Assembly: GCA_029582165.1 (NCBI GenBank)
Contig: CM055887.1
Span: forward strand, 13,505,190-13,569,189
Direction of reading: 5' to 3'
DNA length: 64,000 nt
From: Portulaca oleracea
Lineage: Eukaryota > Streptophyta > Magnoliopsida > Caryophyllales > Portulacaceae
Each line of letters begins with the position of its first letter. Position 1 is the first letter of the stretch. The notes under the pieces were generated by a model. The model was not told where the DNA came from. It did not search any database and saw nothing but the letters and a program-made list of their open reading frames with translations. The translations under genes were made by a program, and so were the position numbers. This document shows positions 1-10,401 of this stretch, in pieces.

Positions 1-295
1 AAATAAATTATGTCCATTAAATAGTTAGTATATTTGAAATTCAATGAAACCTAAGCCTTAAAGTTCGAGTATACTTAAAGTTTTAATTGATAGCCTTAAA
101 GTTTTAGTATACCTTAAATTCAATAAAATTTAAAATAGTTGTTAACATTAAATAATTATATAATAAAAAATATTATTGAGTTAAATTTAGTTATTTATTT
201 ATTTTTCTCTTCCTTTCATTGAATATAACATGAAATTTGGAGCATTCAAATGAAGATATTATTGGATGTTATTAGGAAAAAAAAAACTAATACTT
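1..295. other. AT-rich intergenic stretch
   Basis: No coding potential was seen. There are imperfect repeats of a short motif (CCTTAAAGTT) around 55-115. Otherwise it is low-complexity AT-rich DNA. Confidence 0.5.
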
Positions 296-1343
296 TAGAG
301 CCTGTTTGGAGTGATAAAAAAGAATGGAATAAGAACGGAATGAGTTCTAATTCCTTTTCTTCTTGTTTGGAGAGTATGTTATGAAATGAAATTATGATTC
401 CAGAGGGTTTCTTATCACTGCCAAATGAGGGGAATTTGATACCTCCCAATTATGGGAGGGATGGGTTTGTATCCCTGAGGGATAGAGAGAGGGGTAGATA
501 GAGAGGCTCCATCTCCATAGCTGGCAAGCCTGCCATGGCACACTACCGACACGGTCACTGTTGCCGACACACTAGTAGCCACCGCAACACCACCATCCAC
601 CACAAGGTCGACGCTGCCGACACATCGGGAAGCACCAACAGATCCATGACCCAACAAGAGCTTGTTCAACTGATTTTTTTTTTCTTCTATTCTGAATTTT
701 TCACCTCTTTCACTCTAATTTGTGAGTTTTGTGGGATAAATTCTGAAATAGAACTCAATTTTGTGAAGTAGATTTATGTGCACCGTCAGATTGGGGAAGG
801 ATGGGATGAAAAAAAAATTTGGTATAAACAGACGCACAAGCCATTTTTGACAAAGGAGGAGCTTTTTTCAATTGGGATGGAAGATGGATGGAAAGAATGC
901 CAAATTGCTTCAGTCCACTGTATTGGCACTCCACATTAAAAAAAAAAAATTTAAAAACTATTTTGGCACTACAAAGATAAATTATTAAACAAAGAAAAAA
1001 GAAAAGTTGAAAACAAAGATTAATTATTAATCAATTTAAAAATAATTAAACAAATAAATATTACAATAACTAATTATTAAGTTGAAAAGATTAATTATAA
1101 CTAATAAAAATATCAATATTTTTATCACAATAATATATCCTAAAATGCATACAATGAATCAAAAATAAAAACAAATTTGATTTCATTCCATAATTTCTCA
1201 CCAAACACTAGTATTGGAATTCGATTCCATTTCAGTTTTTCTCCAAACAACTTAAGTTATGGATTCTAATTTCATACCCAACACTTCACGTTTTTAATTT
1301 CATACTCATTTCATTCCTGAAATCTCTCCAAACAGGCGCTCAG
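296..1343. mobile_element. Non-autonomous DNA transposon with hAT-like ends
   Basis: The left end (GAGCCTGTTTGGAGTGAT, from about 298) is the imperfect inverse of the right end (ATCTCTCCAAACAGGCGCTC, ending about 1342). A second inner pair of TTGTTTGGAGA-like motifs near 363 and 1237 is also inverted. No transposase is present. The interior is mostly AT-rich, with a more GC-rich stretch at 480-660 that could be a captured gene fragment. I could not find a clean target-site duplication, so superfamily assignment (hAT-like) rests only on the end sequence. Confidence 0.5.
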
Positions 1344-1344
1344 T

Positions 1345-1345
1345 C

Positions 1346-1394
<49 letters not shown>
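1345..1394. repeat. (TA)n microsatellite, left half
   Basis: An uninterrupted TA dinucleotide run abuts the first LTR at 1395. A second TA run resumes at 10360, directly after the last LTR. The two are probably one tract split by insertion of the copia array. Confidence 0.9.
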
Positions 1395-1398
<4 letters not shown>

Positions 1399-1948
1399 AG
1401 GAAAGTATCCTAAAATCACCAAATCTCTTGATCTCATAATTATTTGTTTCCTAATTGTATTAGGATATTATTTAGATTTCCTTATTGTGTTGGGTTTCCT
1501 AATTGTATTAGATTCTAAATCTATTTGGAGTGGGAGTCAAGTTAGGTTATAGGGAGTTCTCCCTATAAATAGGGTGCATGTTTCTCCACCAAAAACACAT
1601 CGGCAAACACAGAGAGCTAGAGAGAGAAAATATTGAGAGAGAAAGGGTCTCACCAATATTTTCCCAGTGTATCTGAGAGATTGTGAGTTGAGTGTTGAGA
1701 GATTGTTATTGTAATCTCCTTTGTGGATCGTATCACACCGTGATAGTGATCGAGTTGTACTCCTCCTTTCTCATAGTGGATTATTTTCTGGTCGCCGTCC
1801 GTGGGTTTTTCTCAGTTCTTCGGTTTCCCACGTAATTCAGTGTTTGATTTTATCGCTTATTTTTCGTTCCTAAATTTTGTCGTAATATCCATCATCGTTT
1901 GATTCTATTATTCGCTCACGTTACCTTGCTACTCACTTTTCTCTAACA
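1395..1948 (+). repeat. LTR 1 of copia array (complete 5' end)
   Basis: It starts TGTTAGGAAAGT and ends CTCTAACA. It is followed after two bases by a tRNA-Met primer site (TGGTATC-GAGC, missing one A). A TATA box (TATAAATA, 1564-1571) precedes the likely transcription start. It is the only one of the four LTRs with an intact 5' terminus. Confidence 0.88.
1564..1571 (+). promoter_or_regulatory. TATA box in copia LTR
   Basis: TATAAATA lies inside LTR1, followed by a purine-rich leader with AGAGA repeats. The same box recurs in LTR2, LTR3 and LTR4. It marks the expected U3/R boundary of this family. Confidence 0.6.
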
Positions 1949-4196
1949 AGTGGTATCGAGCAAGGTGGAGATGGCTTCAATCATGAAGTGCGATATTCCC
2001 AAAATTTGATGGAACGAGGAGTTTGACTATGTGGAGATCGCGGATGAAGGCGGTCCCGATTCAAGATCGGGTTATGGGATGTAATTGAGTATCCGGACAC
2101 GGCGATCGATGCGACAATGGCGATGATGAATTCAAAACTCGAGAAGGATATCAAGAATCGACTCAAGGAGTGGAAGAAGCTTGAAGATAAGACTCTGGCA
2201 GGATTCACCTTTGTGGCGAGCACATTCAGAGAGAGGTGATGCATATCGAGAAACCTCGGGTGCTTTGGACTAAATGGAAGAGTCAGACATGTCGAAGAGT
2301 CGTGCAAACAAGTACCGAATGAAGGAGAAATTCTACAGTTGAAGATGCCCCAAGGTACTTCTATTCAGCACATCTTAGTGAATTTGATTATATTATTAAA
2401 TTGGAATCAATGGATATAAAACACCTGATGAGGATAAGGCTTTTCATTTAATTGCCTCACTGCATCACATAAACAATTTAAGGAAATCATGTTGTATGGG
2501 AATCGTGGTGACCTTAACCTTAGTGAAGTAAAGGCTAGTTTACTGTCTAAGGAGAAACTTGATACCGATGGTGATGACCAGGGTGGTGATGCTATGGTTG
2601 TAAGGGGTAGAAATACTGAACGTAAGGGAAACGAGTCTAGAGGGAGGTCTAAACACCGTTCAAAGTCTAGGAATCCTCACAAGAATAAGAAGTGTAATTA
2701 CTGTAGTAAGATGGGACATATAGAGAGAGACTGTTGGGCAAAACAGAGAGACCAGAAGCAGGAGGGTAAGGATAATCACACCAAACGTGGTACCTCAAAC
2801 TGCGTAGAGTCCGAGTCAGATGGTGATGGGTTTGTAGTTACGGATGATGCCGTGGCTACCACATCGAGTAGGATAGCTAGAGATGAGTGGGTTCTTGACA
2901 CGGGGTGCACCTATCATATGTGTCCTCATAAGGACTGGTTCGAGTCTTATGAGAGTGTTGACACCGGGGTCGTAGTCATGGGTAACGACACAGCCTGCAA
3001 GGTTGCAGGAATCGGTAGCATCAAAATCAAGACTCATGATGGCATCGTTAGAACTCTCAAGGAGGTTCGTCATATCCCTAACATGACTCGAAATTTAATT
3101 TCTTTGGGTACTCTTGAAGCTAACGGCTGCAGGTACAAAGGAGAAGATGGTGTTTTGAAAGTGTGTAGGGTTCCATGGTTCTTATGAAGGGAATCAGGAA
3201 GGCGATCTATACATCCTGCAGGGTCTCTGATGGCAGGATCTGCAGTGGCGACCCTAAATCTTGATGAGTCCGAAACAGAAAAGCGTGGCACATGAGACTA
3301 GGCCATGGGCGAGAAGAGAATGTCAATGTTGAGCAAGAAGGGATACCTTGAAGGCGCAAAGATCGGCAAGTTGGAGTTTTGCGATCACTGTGTCTACGGG
3401 AAACAGAAGAGGGTTAGCTTTTCAAGGGCTAAACATACAACAGCAGGGATCCTTGATTATATTCATTCAGATTTGTGGGGTCCTGCTAGAGTGCCATCAC
3501 TGGGTGGCAAGCTACATGTTGACATTCGTGGATGACTTCTCGAGGAAGACTTGGGTTTATTTCCTGCGGCACAAGAATGAGGCATTCTCATATTTCAAGA
3601 AGTTCAAAGCTTTGGTGGAGAACCAGACAGGCAGGAAAATCAAGAAACTCAGGACTGACAATGGGTTGGAGTTTGTTGATTCTGAATTTACTGAATTCTG
3701 CGAGGAGCATGGGATTGCGAGGCATCGAACCTTGGTGGGTAAGCCTCAGCAAAACGGGGTAGCCGAGAGAATCAACAGGACACTATTGGAGAAAGCCCGT
3801 TGCATGCTCTCGAATGCAGGGCTTTGGAAGAACAAATCGTTCGCGCAGGTGATATCTCATCGTCACTACTGTGAACATATCACCTCATGCCTCTATCGAA
3901 TACCGATTCTAGAGGAATTATGGGACAGTAATCCAGATTAATTATTCTAATTTGAGAATTTTTGGATGTCCTGTATATGTCCATGTGAATGATGGGAAGT
4001 CGTCTCCCGAGTATTAAATGCATGTTTCTAGGTTACTGTCCGAGTCTAAGGGATATAGAATGTGGTGTCTGATTTGATGAAAGTTATTCATCTAGAGATG
4101 TAACCTTTAATGAAACTACTATGTTATCCGGAATGGAATCTACCGGTACTTGATGATGCAGAAATCGGAGAAGGATGCAGAAGAATGGTGTTCGAG
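1949..4196 (+). pseudogene. Copia unit 1 interior: broken gag, protease, partial integrase
   Basis: The start codon is at 1971. Gag is disrupted within a dozen codons by an extra A (CCCAAAATTTGATGG), the same lesion as in units 2 and 3. The longest open piece is 2489-3187. It holds the gag C-terminus with a CCHC zinc knuckle (CNYCSKMGHIERDC), a basic Ser/Arg-rich segment, and a protease with WVLDTGCTYHMCP. Integrase pieces follow in shifted frames at 3305-3941, including the TDNGLEF and PQQNGVAERINR active-site motifs. RT and RNase H are missing, and the sequence then joins LTR2. Many short indels distinguish it from unit 3. Confidence 0.8.
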
Positions 4197-4741
4197 ATCC
4201 AAAATCACCAAATCTCTTGATCTCACAATTATTTGTTTCCTAATTGTATTAGGATATTATTTAGGTTTCCTTATTGTGTTGGGTTTCCTAATTGTATTAG
4301 ATTCTAAATCTATTTGGAGTGGGAGTCAAGTTAGGTTATAGGGAGTTCTCCTATAAATAGGTGCATGTTTCTCCACCAAAAACACATCGGCAACACAGAG
4401 AGCTAGAGAGAGAGAAAATATTGAGAGAGAAGGGGTCTCACCAATATTTTCCCAGTGTATCTGAGAGATTGTGAGTTGAGTGTTGAGAGATTGTTATTAA
4501 TCTCCTTTGTGGATCGTATCACACCTGTGATAGTGATCGAGTTGTACTCCTCCTTTCTCATAGTGGATTATTTTACTGGTCGCCCGTCCGTGGGTTTTTC
4601 TCCGAGTTCTTGGTTTCCCACGTAATTCAGTGTTTGATTTTATCGCTTATTTTTCGTTCCTAAATTTTGTCGTAATATCCGTCATCTCGTTTTCGATTCT
4701 ATTATTCGCTCATTGTTACCTTGCTACTCACTTTTCTAACA
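4197..4741 (+). repeat. LTR 2 of copia array
   Basis: Matches LTR1 from its ATCC-AAAATCACC segment onward and ends TAACA. The primer site TGGTATCAGAGC follows at 4744-4755. It lacks the first ~12 LTR bases because of the shared integrase-LTR deletion junction. Confidence 0.85.
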
Positions 4742-6972
4742 AGTGGTATCAGAGCAAGGTGGAGATGGCTTCAATCATGAAGTGCGATATTCCCAAAATT
4801 TGATGGAACGAGGAGTTTGACTATGTGGAGACTGCAGATGAAGGCGGTCCTGATTCAGTACGGGTTATGGGATGTAATTGAGTATCCGGACACGAAGACT
4901 GATGCGACAATGAGCGATGATGAATTCCAAAAACTCCAGAAGGATATCAAGGGGAATCTGACTCCAAGGGAGTGGAAGAAGCTTGAAGATAAGACTCTGG
5001 CAGGGATTCAGCTGTGCTTGGCAGGGCACATTCAGAGAGAGGTGATGCATATCGAGAAACCTCGGGTGCTTTGGACCAAACTGGAAGAGCTGTACATGTC
5101 GAAGAGTCGTGCAAACAAGTACCGAATGAAGGAGAAATTCTACAGGTTGAAGATGCCCCAAGGTACTTCTATTCGACATCTTAGTGAATTTGATTATATT
5201 ATTACCGAATTGGAATCAATGGATATAAAACACCTTGATGAGGATAAGGCTTTTCATTTAATTACGTCCCTACCGCATCACATAAACAATTTAAGGAAAT
5301 CATGTTGTATGGGAATCGTGGTGACCTTAACCTTAGTGAAGTAAAGGCTAGTTCTTGTCTAAGGAGAAACTTGATACCGATGGTGATGACCGAGTGGTGA
5401 TGCTATGGTTGTAAGGGGTAGAAATCGAACGTAAGGGAAACGGGTCTAGAGGGAGGTCTAAACACCGTTCAAAGTCTAGGAATCCTCACAAGAATAAGAA
5501 GTGTAATTACTGTAGTAAGATGGGACATATAGAGAGAGACTGTTGGGCAAAACAGAGAGACCGAGCGGGAGGGTAAGGATAATCACACCAAACCTCGCAC
5601 CTCAACCTGCGTAGAGTCCGAGTCCGATGGTGATGGGTTTGTAGGTACGGATGATGCCGTGGCTACCACATCGAGTAGGATAGCTAGAGATGAGGGGGTT
5701 CTTGACACGGGGTGCACCTATTATATGTGTCCTCATGGGGTGGTTCGAGTCTTATGAGAGTGTTGACACCGGGTCGTAGTCATGGGTAACGACACGGCTG
5801 CAAGGTCAGCAGGAATCGGTAGCATCAAAATCAAGACTCATGATGGCATCGTTAGAACTCTCAAGGAGGTTCGTCATATCCCTAACATGACTCGAAATTT
5901 AATTTCTTTGGGTACTCTTGAAGCTAACCCGCAGTACAAAGGAGAAGATGGTGTTTTGAAAGTGTGGGGGTTCCATGGTTCTTATGAAGGGAATCGGGAA
6001 GGCGGTCTATACATCCCGCAGGGTCTACAGGATGGATCTGCAGCGCACCCTAAATCTTGATGAGTCCGACAAACATGAAAATGGCACATGAGACTAGGCC
6101 ACATGGCGCGAAGAGAATGTCAATGTTGAGCAAGAAGGATACCTTGAAGGCGCAAAGATCGGCAAGTTGGAGTTTTGCGATCACCGTCTACGGAAAAAGC
6201 GAAGAGGTTAGCTTTTCAAGGGCTAAACATACAAGAGGGATCCTTGATTATATTCATTCGATTTGTGGGTCTGCTAGAGTGCCATCATGGGTGGCAAGCG
6301 CTACATGTTGACATTCGTGGATGACTTCTCGAGGAAGACTTGGGTTTATTTCTGCACAAGAATGAGGCATTCTCATATTTCAAGAAGTTCAAAGCTTTGG
6401 TGGAGAACCAGACAGCAGAAAATCAAGAAACTCAGGGTGACGATAATGGGTTGGAGTTTGTTGATTCTAATTTCTTGAATCTGCGAGGAGCGTGGGATTG
6501 GGAGGCATCGAACCTTGGTGGGTAAGCCTCAAAGCAGGGGTAGCGAGAGAATCAACAGACACTATTGGAGAAAGCCCGCGTTGCATGCTCGAATGCGGGG
6601 CTTTGGAAGAACAAATCGTTCGCGCGAGGTGATATCTACCGCTACTGCCGAACATATCACCTCATGCCTCTATCGAATACCGATTCTAGAGGAATTATGG
6701 GCGATGTAATCCATTAATTATTCTAATTTGAGAATTTTTGGATGTCTGTATATGTCCATGTGAATGATGGGAAGTCGTCTCCCGTACGTTAAATGCATGT
6801 TTCTAGGTTACAGTCCGAGTCTAAGGGATATAGAATGTGGTGTCTGATTTGATGAAAGTTATTCATCTAGAGATGTAACCTTTAATGAAACCGCTATGTT
6901 ATCCGGAATGGAATCTCTGCATTTACGATGATGCAGAAATCGTGAGAAGGATGCAGAAGAATGGTGTTCGAG
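4742..6972 (+). pseudogene. Copia unit 2 interior: heavily broken gag, protease, partial integrase
   Basis: The layout is as in unit 1, with gag ATG at 4765. The N-terminal gag half is readable at 4817-5344 with the UBN2-type pattern (TMWRLQMKAVL...TLAGIQLCL). The protease, pre-integrase and integrase parts are fragmented into short frames (5782-6709). It is the most damaged copy. Most of its differences from unit 3 are one- to three-base indels close to CAG or CTG. Confidence 0.78.
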
Positions 6973-7532
6973 ATCCTAAAATCACCAAATCTCTTGATCT
7001 CACAATTATTTGTTTCCTAATTGTATTAGGATATTATTTAGGTTTCCTTATTGTGTTGGGTTTCCTAATTGTATTAGATTCTAAATCTATTTGGAGTGGG
7101 AGTCAAGTTAGGTTATAGGGAGTTCTCCCTATAAATAGGGTGCATGTTTCTCCACCAAAAACACATCGGCAAACACAGAGAGCTAGAGAGAGAAAATATT
7201 GAGAGAGAAAGGGGTCTCACCAATATTTTCCCCAGTGTATCCTGAGAGATTGTGAGTTGAGTGTTGAGAGATTGTTATTGTAATCTCCTTTGTGGATCGT
7301 ATCACACCCTGTGATAGTGATCAGGTTGTACTCCTCCTTTCTCATAGTGGATTATTTTCTGGCTGTCGCCGTCCGTGGGTTTTTCTCCGAGTTCTTCGGT
7401 TTCCCACGTAATTCTGGTGTTTGATTTTATCGCTTATTTTTCGTTCCTAAATTTTGTCGTAATATCCGTCATCTCGTTTTCGATTCTATTATTCGCTTCC
7501 GCTGTTACCTTGCTACTCACTTTTCTCTAACA
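6973..7532 (+). repeat. LTR 3 of copia array
   Basis: Runs from ATCCTAAAATCACC to TCTCTAACA and has the same 5' truncation as LTR2. It is more complete than LTR1 and LTR2 at most CAG/CTG positions. Primer site TGGTATCAGAGC is at 7535-7546. Confidence 0.87.
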
Positions 7533-7534
7533 AG

Positions 7535-7546
7535 TGGTATCAGAGC
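7535..7546 (+). other. Primer binding site (initiator tRNA-Met)
   Basis: TGGTATCAGAGC is the standard complement of the plant initiator tRNA-Met 3' end. It lies two bases after LTR3. Equivalent sites are at 1951-1961 (one base missing) and 4744-4755. Confidence 0.85.
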
Positions 7547-7555
7547 AAGGTGGAG

Positions 7556-8792
7556 ATGGCTTCAATCATGAAGTGCGATATTCCCAAAATTTGATGGAAC
7601 GAGGAGTTTGACTATGTGGAGACTGCAGATGAAGGCGGTCCTGATTCAGCACGGGTTATGGGATGTAATTGAGTATCCGGACACGAAGACTGATGCGACA
7701 ATGAGCGATGATGAATTCCAAAAACTCCAGAAGGATATCAAGGGGAATCTGACTCCAAGGGAGTGGAAGAAGCTTGAAGATAAGACTCTGGCAGGGATTC
7801 AGCTGTGCTTGGCAGGGCACATTCAGAGAGAGGTGATGCATATCGAGAAACCTCGGGTGCTTTGGACCAAACTGGAAGAGCTGTACATGTCGAAGAGTCG
7901 TGCAAACAAGTACCGAATGAAGGAGAAATTCTACAGGTTGAAGATGCCCCAAGGTACTTCTATTCAGGCACATCTTAGTGAATTTGATTATATTATTACT
8001 GAATTGGAATCAATGGATATAAAACACACTGATGAGGATAAGGCTTTTCATTTAATTCTGTCCCTACCTGCATCACATAAACAATTTAAGGAAATCATGT
8101 TGTATGGGAATCGTGGTGACCTTAACCTTAGTGAAGTAAAGGCTAGTTTACTGTCTAAGGAGAAACTTGATACCGATGGTGATGACCAGGGTGGTGATGC
8201 TATGGTTGTAAGGGGTAGAAATACTGAACGTAAGGGAAACGGGTCTAGAGGGAGGTCTAAACACCGTTCAAAGTCTAGGAATCCTCACAAGAATAAGAAG
8301 TGTAATTACTGTAGTAAGATGGGACATATAGAGAGAGACTGTTGGGCAAAACAGAGAGACCAGAAGCAGGAGGGTAAGGATAATCACACCAAACCTGGTA
8401 CCTCAAACTGCGTAGAGTCCGAGTCAGATGGTGATGGGTTTGTAGTTACGGATGATGCCGTGGCTACCACATCGAGTAGGATAGCTAGAGATGAGTGGGT
8501 TCTTGACACGGGGTGCACCTATTATATGTGTCCTCATAAGGACTGGTTCGAGTCTTATGAGAGTGTTGACACCGGGGTCGTAGTCATGGGTAACGACACA
8601 GCCTGCAAGGTTGCAGGAATCGGTAGCATCAAAATCAAGACTCATGATGGCATCGTTAGAACTCTCAAGGAGGTTCGTCATATCCCTAACATGACTCGAA
8701 ATTTAATTTCTTTGGGTACTCTTGAAGCTACAGTGCAGTACAAAGGAGAAGATGGTGTTTTGAAAGTGTGCGGGGTTCCATGGTTCTTATGA
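7556..8792 (+). pseudogene. Copia unit 3 gag-protease (best preserved copy)
   Basis: The start ATG at 7556 gives MASIMKCDIPK and then hits the extra A shared by all units. The remainder reads open from 7608 for 394 codons. Visible parts are a UBN2-type gag domain (TMWRLQMKAVLIQ... to about residue 160), a Lys/Arg/Ser-rich linker, a CCHC knuckle (CNYCSKMGHIERDC), and a retropepsin motif WVLDTGCTYYMCP followed by CNYC-independent pre-integrase sequence (RHIPNMTRNLISLGTL). The frame ends at WFL-stop, where a base is missing at a CAGG-like site. This is Tnt1/Tork-type Gag-protease. It would package element RNA and process Gag, but it is not functional as written. Confidence 0.8.
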
Positions 8793-9850
8793 AGGGAATC
8801 GGGAAGGCGGTCTATACATCCTGCAGGGTCTACAGTGATGGATCTGCAATGGCACCCTAAATCTTGATGAGTCCGACAAGAAAACCGTGGCACATGAGAC
8901 TAGGCCACATGGGCGAGAAGAGAATGTCAATGTTGAGCGAAGGGATACCTTGAAGCGCAAAGATCGCAAGTTGGAGTTTTGCGATCACCGTGTCTACGAA
9001 AATGTAAGAGGGTTAGCTTTTCAAGGGCTAAACATACAACAGTAGGGATCCTTGATTATATTCATTCGATTTGTGGGGTCTGCTAGAGTGCCATCATCGG
9101 GTGTGGCTACATGTTGACATTCGTGGATGACTTCTCGAGGAAGACTTGGGTTTATTTCTGCGGCACAAGAATGAGGCATTCTCATATTTCAAGAAGTTCA
9201 AAGCTTTGGTGGAGAACGACAGCGGGAAAATCAAGAAACTCAGGACTGACAATGGGTTGGAGTTTGTTGATTCTGAATTTACTGAATTCTGCGAGGAGCA
9301 TGGGATTGGGAGGCATCGAACCTTGGTGGGTAAGCCTCAGCAAAACGGGGTAGCCGAGAGAATCAACAGGACACTATTGGAGAAAGCCCGTTGCATGCTC
9401 TCGAATGCAGGGCTTTGGAAGAACAAATCGTTCTGGGCAGAGGTGATATCTACTGCCTGCTACCTGCTGAACATATCACCTCATGCCTCTATCGAATACC
9501 AGATTCCAGAGGAAGTATGGACAGGTAATCCAGTTAATTATTCTAATTTGAGAATTTTTGGATGTCCTGTATATGTCCATGTGAATGATGGGAAGCTGTC
9601 TCCCAGGGCTGTTAAATGCATGTTTCTAGGTTACGGGTCTGAGTCTAAGGGATATAGAATGTGGTGTCCTGATTTGATGAAAGTTATTCAGTCTAGAGAT
9701 GTAACCTTTAATGAAACTGCTATGTTATCTGGAATGGAATCTACCGGTACTTCTGATGATGCAGGAAATCAGGAGAAGGATGCAGGAAGAATGGTGTTCG
9801 AGATCCTAAAATCACCAAATCTCTTGATCTCACAATTATTTGTTTCCTAA
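8793..9850 (+). pseudogene. Copia unit 3 pre-integrase and integrase fragment fused to LTR
   Basis: The stretch 8793-9145 is pre-integrase in broken frames. From 9146 a 234-codon frame covers the integrase core, with TDNGLEF (second catalytic Asp), PQQNGVAERINR (catalytic Glu), and the IFGCPVYVHV and CMFLGYGSESKGYRMWCP landmarks. It ends MVFEILKSPNLLISQLFVS, where the last ~15 residues are LTR4 sequence. All of RT and RNase H that should follow is gone. The fusion shows the exact deletion junction (about 9803). Confidence 0.8.
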
Positions 9851-10355
9851 TTGTATTAGGATATTATTTAGGTTTCCTTATTGTGTTGGGTTTCCTAATT
9901 GTATTAGATTCTAAATCTATTTGGAGTGGGAGTCAAGTTAGGTTATAGGGAGTTCTCCCTATAAATAGGGTGCATGTTTCTCCACCAAAAAACACATCGG
10001 CAAACACAGAGAGCTAGAGAGAGAGAAAATATTGAGAGAGAAAGGGGTCTCACCAATATTTTCCCCAGTGTATCCTGAGAGATTGTGAGTTGAGTGTTGA
10101 GAGATTGTTATTGTAATCTCCTTTGTGGATCGTATCACACCCTGTGATAGTGATCAGGTTGTACTCCTCCTTTCTCATAGTGGATTATTTTCTGTCGTCC
10201 AGTGGGTTTTTCTCCGAGTTCTTCGGTTTCCCACGTAATTCTGGTGTTTGATTTTATCGCTTATTTTTCGTTCCTAAATTTTGTCGTAATATCCGTCATC
10301 TCGTTTTCGATTCTATTATTCGCTTCCGCTGTTACCTTGCTACTCACTTTTCTCT

Positions 10356-10359
<4 letters not shown>
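9803..10359 (+). repeat. LTR 4 of copia array (right end)
   Basis: Starts inside the LTR at ATCCTAAAATC and ends CTCTAACA, followed immediately by ATATAT. It closes the array. Confidence 0.87.

Positions 10360-10398
<39 letters not shown>
10360..10398. repeat. (TA)n microsatellite, right half
   Basis: A TA run directly after LTR4, probably continuous with 1345-1394 before insertion. On the minus strand it follows the integrase remnant of the next element (…SRDVKFIET then IYIYIY). Confidence 0.88.

Positions 10399-10401
<3 letters not shown>

Larger units (their letters stand above)
1395..10359 (+). mobile_element. Tandem Ty1/copia array: LTR-int-LTR-int-LTR-int-LTR
   Basis: Three head-to-tail units of about 2.8 kb share four LTRs. 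The outer ends are TGTTAGG and TAACA. The 5 bp before the first LTR (1390-1394, ATATA) equal the 5 bp after the last (10360-10364, ATATA). This fits a target duplication, although in a TA tract such a match can arise by chance. Each unit carries a primer binding site complementary to initiator tRNA-Met, gag, protease, pre-integrase and part of integrase, in the Ty1/copia order (protease and integrase before RT). Reverse transcriptase and RNase H are absent from all three. In each unit the integrase remnant runs straight into the LTR at the same point, leaving LTR2-4 without their first ~12 bases. This shows that one deleted unit was amplified afterwards. Confidence 0.85.

Noticed and set aside
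415..771. Short frames on both strands in the GC-richer patch of the left DNA transposon
   Set aside because: Low-complexity Ser/Val or His-rich readings, no motif and no start context. They lie inside a transposon-like unit.
1395..10359. Interpretation as three independent nested copia insertions
   Set aside because: Inner LTRs lack their own target duplications and 5' termini, and all units share the same deletion junction and gag lesion.
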